Shown here piece after piece: positions 60,121 to 64,000 of a stretch of 64,000 nucleotides of DNA. The translations under genes were made by a program, and so were the position numbers. Each line of letters opens with the position of its first letter. The first letter of the stretch is position 1. The DNA comes from Citrobacter sp. (GTDB lineage: Bacteria > Pseudomonadota > Gammaproteobacteria > Enterobacterales > Enterobacteriaceae), in NCBI GenBank assembly GCA_019415335.1, contig DXKH01000031.1:20960-84959 (forward strand). The letters are read 5' to 3'. The notes under the pieces were generated by a model. The model did not search any database and had not been told where the DNA came from. It saw only the letters and a list, made by a program, of their open reading frames with translations.

Positions 60121-63100
60121 ATGTTGGCACGCTTTTTTGTTATCCGACCTGTGTTTTCCGCCGTGATGGCCATCTCAATCATGGCGGCAGGGACGCTTGC
60201 GATGTTTCTGCTACCGGTTGAACAGTATCCCGATATTGCTCCTCCGGGGGTGAATATTACTGCGAATTACCCTGGTGCATCTGCCGAGACCGTTGAAGAC
60301 AGCATCACCCAGGTGTTGGAGCAACAGATTAAAGGGATTGACGGGCTGCTCTATTTCTCGTCAACCAGCAGTTCCGCCGGCCAGGCCCGAATCAGCCTCA
60401 GTTTTAATCAGGGGATAAACCCGGACATGGCGCAGGTCCAGGTACAAAACGCAGTCAACCAGGCGATAACACGCTTACCGCCGGAAGTGCAGCAGCAAGG
60501 GATTACCGTGACCAAATCGCAGGGGGATAGCCTGATGGTGGTCGCGCTTTATGATGAAACCCGGCAACTCAGCAGTCTGGATATTAACGATTTTCTGATT
60601 AGCACCCTGCAGGATCCGCTCAGTCGGGTTGATGGCGTTGGCGAAACAACCGTTTTTGGTGCGCAATATGCGATGCGCATCTGGCTGGATCCTTACAAGC
60701 TCACCAGTTTTGGTTTGATGCCGTCTGACATCCGGGCAGCTATTGAAGCTCAGAACGCACAGGTCACCGGGGGCGAGATAGGCTCACTGCCTGCAGTCGA
60801 GGGGCAATATCTCAATGCGACGGTAATGGCGCAGTCGCGACTCGAAACGGTCAAACAATTTGAAAACATTGTTGTGCGTATTAATCGTGATGGCTCGGTC
60901 ATCTATTTACGTGACGTTGCCCGTATAGAGTTAGGGGCGGAAAATTATCAGAATCAGACGACCCTGAACGGTTATCCGGCCGCCGGGATTTCCATTCAAT
61001 TGGCTTCAGGGGCGAATGCCTTAGCGACAGCTGAACATGTTCGCGCTGAAGTTGACCGTCTCAGTGGGCTATTTCCGCGAGGGGTGGTGAGCGCTTATCC
61101 GCGCGACAGTACGCCGTTTGTGACCGTGTCTATTGAGGGTGTCGTGTGGACGTTAATTGAAGCGATCTGCCTTGTGATTGTGGTGATGTATCTGTTTTTG
61201 CAAAACTGGCGGGCCACATTCATTCCCGCGATCACCGTACCGGTCGTCCTGCTTGGTACGTTCGGTATTTTAAGTGTCCTGGGCTACAACATTAATACTC
61301 TGACTTTATTTGCCATGATTCTGGCGATCGGTCTGTTAGTCGATGACGCCATCGTGGTTGTTGAAAATGTTGAGCGAGTGATGGCCGAAGAAGATATGAC
61401 ACCCACGGAAGCGACATTACATTCAATGAGGGAAATTACCAGCGCGCTGATTGGTATCGCGCTGGTGTTGGCTGCTGTTTTCATTCCGATGGCGTTTTTT
61501 GGCGGTTCAGTGGGGATTATCTATCGACAGTTCACTGTGACCATCGCGGCGGCAATGACACTCTCCGCGCTGGTGGCGTTAACACTGACACCGACCCTCT
61601 GCGCCCATTTGCTGAAAAAAGAGCACCCGAAGAAGGGGACCTTTTTTACCGGTTTTAATCAAGGGATGGAAAAGAGCCAGCGGGGGTATTTAGCCGCACT
61701 GCGACGGATTGTTTCGCGGCCCCTACGTTCGTGCATTATTTCGACATTACTGGTGCTGTTTATGGTGTGGGAATATCAACGTTTGCCGACAGGTTTTCTT
61801 CCTGATGAGGATCAGGGCGCGGTAATGATTCAGTTTACACTCCCTACCGGATCGCCACTCTCTATGACGCAACGCGTAGGGGATGCCATTACTGATTACT
61901 TTCTGACGCAAGAGAAAGATAACCTCAACGTTATCTTTATGGTCACAGGACGCAATAATGCGGGCAGCGGTCAAAACGTCGGAATGGCTTTTGCGGAATT
62001 AACGCACTGGGACAGTCGACGCGGGGAACAGAATAGTGCCAGAGCGATCATTTCCCGTGCGAACCAATACTTCAAAACGGTCCCTCTGGCATCAATCAAC
62101 GCGATGTCCCCACCGACCGTCCGTGGACTTGGACAGTCCAGCGGATTTGAATTGTGGCTTCAGGATCAATCAGCCAGCGGATATGAGGCGCTCCTGCAGG
62201 CGCAGCAGGCGCTTTTACACCAGGCAGGTGGCAATGAACACCTCACTGCAGTCAGAATCAACAGCCTGGAAGAAAAGGCACAGCTACGGGTCGACATCGA
62301 CCCACTGAAAGCCGGTGCTCAGGGCGTTGTCTACGCGGATATCAATGAGACAATTTCCGCTGCGCTGGGAGGCGTTTATATCAATGATTTTATCGATCGC
62401 GGGCGTGTTAAAAGGGTGTATATGCAGGGAGATGCTGGCTGGCGCGCAAACCCTGAGAATCTCGCCTCCTGGTTCGTAAAAGGAACGAGTGGCACGATGG
62501 CCTCAATCGCGAGTTTCGCGTCATTCAGATGGACAACAGGTCCGCAGATGCTGCAGCGCTTTAATGGTTTACCTGCGGTTCAATTTCAGGGTAATGCCGC
62601 GGCAGGTGTCAGTTCTGGTCATGCAATGGACGTGATGGCGGAGATGATAGAGGAAATGCCGGGTTTAGGTTTGCAGTGGAGCGGTCTGTCGTATCAGGAA
62701 AAAGCGTCGTCCGTTCAGACGCTCTGGATGTATATGGCGTCGCTGATCTTTATTTTTCTCTGTCTTGCGGCGTTGTATGAAAGCTGGTCCATTCCACTCG
62801 CGGTGATGTTGATCATCCCACTGGGCATTTTGGGGGCGGTGACGGCCTCAATGCTCGTTGGATTCAACAATGATATTTACTTCCAGGTTGGCGTATTGAC
62901 CACCATGGGATTGTCGGCAAAAAACGCGATTTTGATTGTCGAGTTTGCGCAGTCACGTATCGCCGAAGGTCTGGGTATTACGCAGGCGGCGTATGAGGGC
63001 GCAAGGTTACGTTTGCGGCCTATTATCATGACGTCACTGGCATTTGTGGCAGGCGTTATCCCTCTGGTACTCTCTACCGGAGCGGGGGCTGCCAGCCGAA

Positions 63101-63216
63101 TAGAAATAGGTACTGCCGTCATTGGGGGAATGCTTTCAGGTACGGTATTAACGCTGCTTTTTGTGCCGCTGTTTTTCATCCTTATTCGACAAGGGCTACG
63201 GTATCTGAAGAAGTAA
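60121..63216 (+). CDS. RND-family (HAE-1) drug efflux pump, lone inner-membrane subunit
   Basis: The 1031-residue product is a proton-driven AcrB/MexB-type trimeric pump. It starts MLARFFVIRPVFSAVMAI and has the HAE-1 signature QYPDIAPPGVNITANYPGA. The proton-relay residues are Asp408-Asp409 in LLVDDAIVVVENVERV and Lys934 in GLSAKNAILIVEFAQS. ATG 60121 is used; a TTG six bases upstream is less likely. No periplasmic adaptor or outer-membrane channel gene adjoins it, so it would need AcrA/TolC or similar from elsewhere, as AcrD does. Its drugs are unknown. It is not one of the K-12 genes after ybiR. Confidence 0.93.
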   Translation: MLARFFVIRPVFSAVMAISIMAAGTLAMFLLPVEQYPDIAPPGVNITANYPGASAETVEDSITQVLEQQIKGIDGLLYFSSTSSSAGQARISLSFNQGINPDMAQVQVQNAVNQAITRLPPEVQQQGITVTKSQGDSLMVVALYDETRQLSSLDINDFLISTLQDPLSRVDGVGETTVFGAQYAMRIWLDPYKLTSFGLMPSDIRAAIEAQNAQVTGGEIGSLPAVEGQYLNATVMAQSRLETVKQFENIVVRINRDGSVIYLRDVARIELGAENYQNQTTLNGYPAAGISIQLASGANALATAEHVRAEVDRLSGLFPRGVVSAYPRDSTPFVTVSIEGVVWTLIEAICLVIVVMYLFLQNWRATFIPAITVPVVLLGTFGILSVLGYNINTLTLFAMILAIGLLVDDAIVVVENVERVMAEEDMTPTEATLHSMREITSALIGIALVLAAVFIPMAFFGGSVGIIYRQFTVTIAAAMTLSALVALTLTPTLCAHLLKKEHPKKGTFFTGFNQGMEKSQRGYLAALRRIVSRPLRSCIISTLLVLFMVWEYQRLPTGFLPDEDQGAVMIQFTLPTGSPLSMTQRVGDAITDYFLTQEKDNLNVIFMVTGRNNAGSGQNVGMAFAELTHWDSRRGEQNSARAIISRANQYFKTVPLASINAMSPPTVRGLGQSSGFELWLQDQSASGYEALLQAQQALLHQAGGNEHLTAVRINSLEEKAQLRVDIDPLKAGAQGVVYADINETISAALGGVYINDFIDRGRVKRVYMQGDAGWRANPENLASWFVKGTSGTMASIASFASFRWTTGPQMLQRFNGLPAVQFQGNAAAGVSSGHAMDVMAEMIEEMPGLGLQWSGLSYQEKASSVQTLWMYMASLIFIFLCLAALYESWSIPLAVMLIIPLGILGAVTASMLVGFNNDIYFQVGVLTTMGLSAKNAILIVEFAQSRIAEGLGITQAAYEGARLRLRPIIMTSLAFVAGVIPLVLSTGAGAASRIEIGTAVIGGMLSGTVLTLLFVPLFFILIRQGLRYLKK

Positions 63217-63249
63217 GATTTCATCGACACATCATTAAGGACAGTTTTA

Positions 63250-63864
63250 ATGGCAAATCAACGTGGGCGTCCGATGAAAGCACGCCCTCGCATTTTACAG
63301 GCTGCTTGTGATCTTTTTCTTGAGCAGGGGCTTGATGTGTCGCTAGACACCATTGTCACCGCTGCCAGGATCTCCCGGCCAACACTGTATAGCCATTTTC
63401 CCGGCGGGAAAGACGCGCTGTTGATTGAAACGTTTTCATTTCTCAATGACAGGATGCAACCTCCGCTCCATCAGATGATGACGGATAACGCGGACGATCT
63501 CCCGGCGTTACTGCGCGGTTTCGCGAAAGTGGTACAAGCACACTTCTATGCCCCTGCGCATATCCACTTTCAGCGTTTGTTAATTCAGGTTCTGGTGCAG
63601 AAACCAGAGCTTTACGCCACGCTTAAACAGCGTCCAACAGGGCGCGTTTTACAGGCGTTGGTAGAGATACTGACGCAATATCAGTCACAGGGGAGAGTAC
63701 AGCTTGATAATCCGCAACTTCAGGCGACCGCCTTTCTCGGGGCAATCATGGGATATCCCTTCCCGGGGGCATTGATTGATCAGCAACCGTTGGACAGCGA
63801 TATGCTGGAGCAGCTTGCACACTCAGCGGTGACGTCTTTTCTGATTGCCTGGCGCTACCAATAA
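63250..63864 (+). CDS. TetR-family regulator next to the RND pump
   Basis: The 204-residue protein starts MANQRGRPMKARPRILQAAC and has the TetR helix-turn-helix SLDTIVTAARISRPTLYSHFPGGKDALL at about residues 31-58. The rest is a helical ligand and dimer domain with PGALIDQQPLDSDML near the end. It follows the pump by 33 bases, probably on the same transcript, and is the best candidate for binding the palindrome at 60001-60025. Confidence 0.9.
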   Translation: MANQRGRPMKARPRILQAACDLFLEQGLDVSLDTIVTAARISRPTLYSHFPGGKDALLIETFSFLNDRMQPPLHQMMTDNADDLPALLRGFAKVVQAHFYAPAHIHFQRLLIQVLVQKPELYATLKQRPTGRVLQALVEILTQYQSQGRVQLDNPQLQATAFLGAIMGYPFPGALIDQQPLDSDMLEQLAHSAVTSFLIAWRYQ

Positions 63865-63868
63865 ACAT

Positions 63869-63887
63869 CCTCCGGCATAGCCGGAGG
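63869..63887 (+). terminator. Terminator after the TetR gene
   Basis: CCTCCGGC and GCCGGAGG form a perfect 8-bp stem with loop ATA followed by TTTTTCT, 5 bases after the stop codon. Confidence 0.9.
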
Positions 63888-63914
63888 TTTTTCTGATGCG
63901 CCTATAAGGCTCTG

Positions 63915-63959
63915 TTACCAGCCGCGCCCTAACAGGCGCATACGATCTGACATTTGCAT
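63915..63959 (-). other. Possible 14-codon open frame near the right edge
   Basis: On the minus strand ATGCAAATGTC opens a frame reading MQMSDRMRLLGRGW before a TAA. No strong ribosome site is visible and I do not recognise it. It could be a leader peptide or chance. The last 40 bases hold the hairpin GCCCGTAAACGGGC near 63978-63991; nothing else can be called to 64000. Confidence 0.2.
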
Positions 63960-64000
63960 CAGACTTCGTTACTTACGGCCCGTAAACGGGCTACCCGGAT

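Overview
The window is a chromosomal segment of an Enterobacteriaceae close to Escherichia and Salmonella, most likely a Citrobacter. Most genes are recognisable orthologues in the E. coli K-12 order from ybhC through bio, uvrB, moa, ybh, rhlE, dinG, ybiB, gln, dps, ompX and mntR to ybiR. The species call is inference from that gene order plus the extra blocks; no rRNA or tRNA gene is present to confirm it.

Layout. Positions 1-7340 hold the 5' part of ybhC (minus strand, running off the left edge) and a histidine-utilisation block, hutIGC followed by hutUH, with a shared HutC-type operator in front of each operon. This block sits between ybhC and ybhB, where K-12 has no hut genes. Positions 7406-12919 hold ybhB and the divergent biotin genes bioA and bioBFCD around a near-ideal BirA operator. 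uvrB follows, with a LexA box and paired DnaA boxes, then ybhK and the molybdopterin operon moaABCDE under a Moco riboswitch and a ModE-type site. Next come ybhL, ybhN-clsB-ybhP, ybhQ, the ybhGFSR ABC exporter and its TetR regulator cecR, and rhlE.

Accessory blocks. After rhlE (31.3-35.7 kb) the backbone is replaced by an inverted pair of GC-rich repeats whose hairpins show compensatory changes. These are followed by a GntR regulator divergent from a fumarase/aspartase-superfamily lyase and a DASS-type anion transporter, with a triple operator between them. A five-gene chaperone-usher fimbrial operon (38.1-43.4 kb, minus strand) lies between dinG and ybiB. An IS4-family element (54726-56141) with an 11-bp target duplication has split the shared ompX/opgE terminator. 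A lone RND pump and a TetR regulator follow ybiR at the right end.

Core genes between these blocks are ybiB, ybiJ, ybiI, mcbA, rlmF, ybiO, glnHPQ (NtrC/sigma-54 promoter), dps, rhtA, ompX, opgE, the 42-codon gene mntS (with MntR boxes), mntR and ybiR. REP/BIME repeats lie after hutH, uvrB, ybhL, between ybhS and ybhR, and before dinG. The least described parts are the inverted hairpin repeats, the GntR-lyase-transporter cassette and the orphan RND pump.
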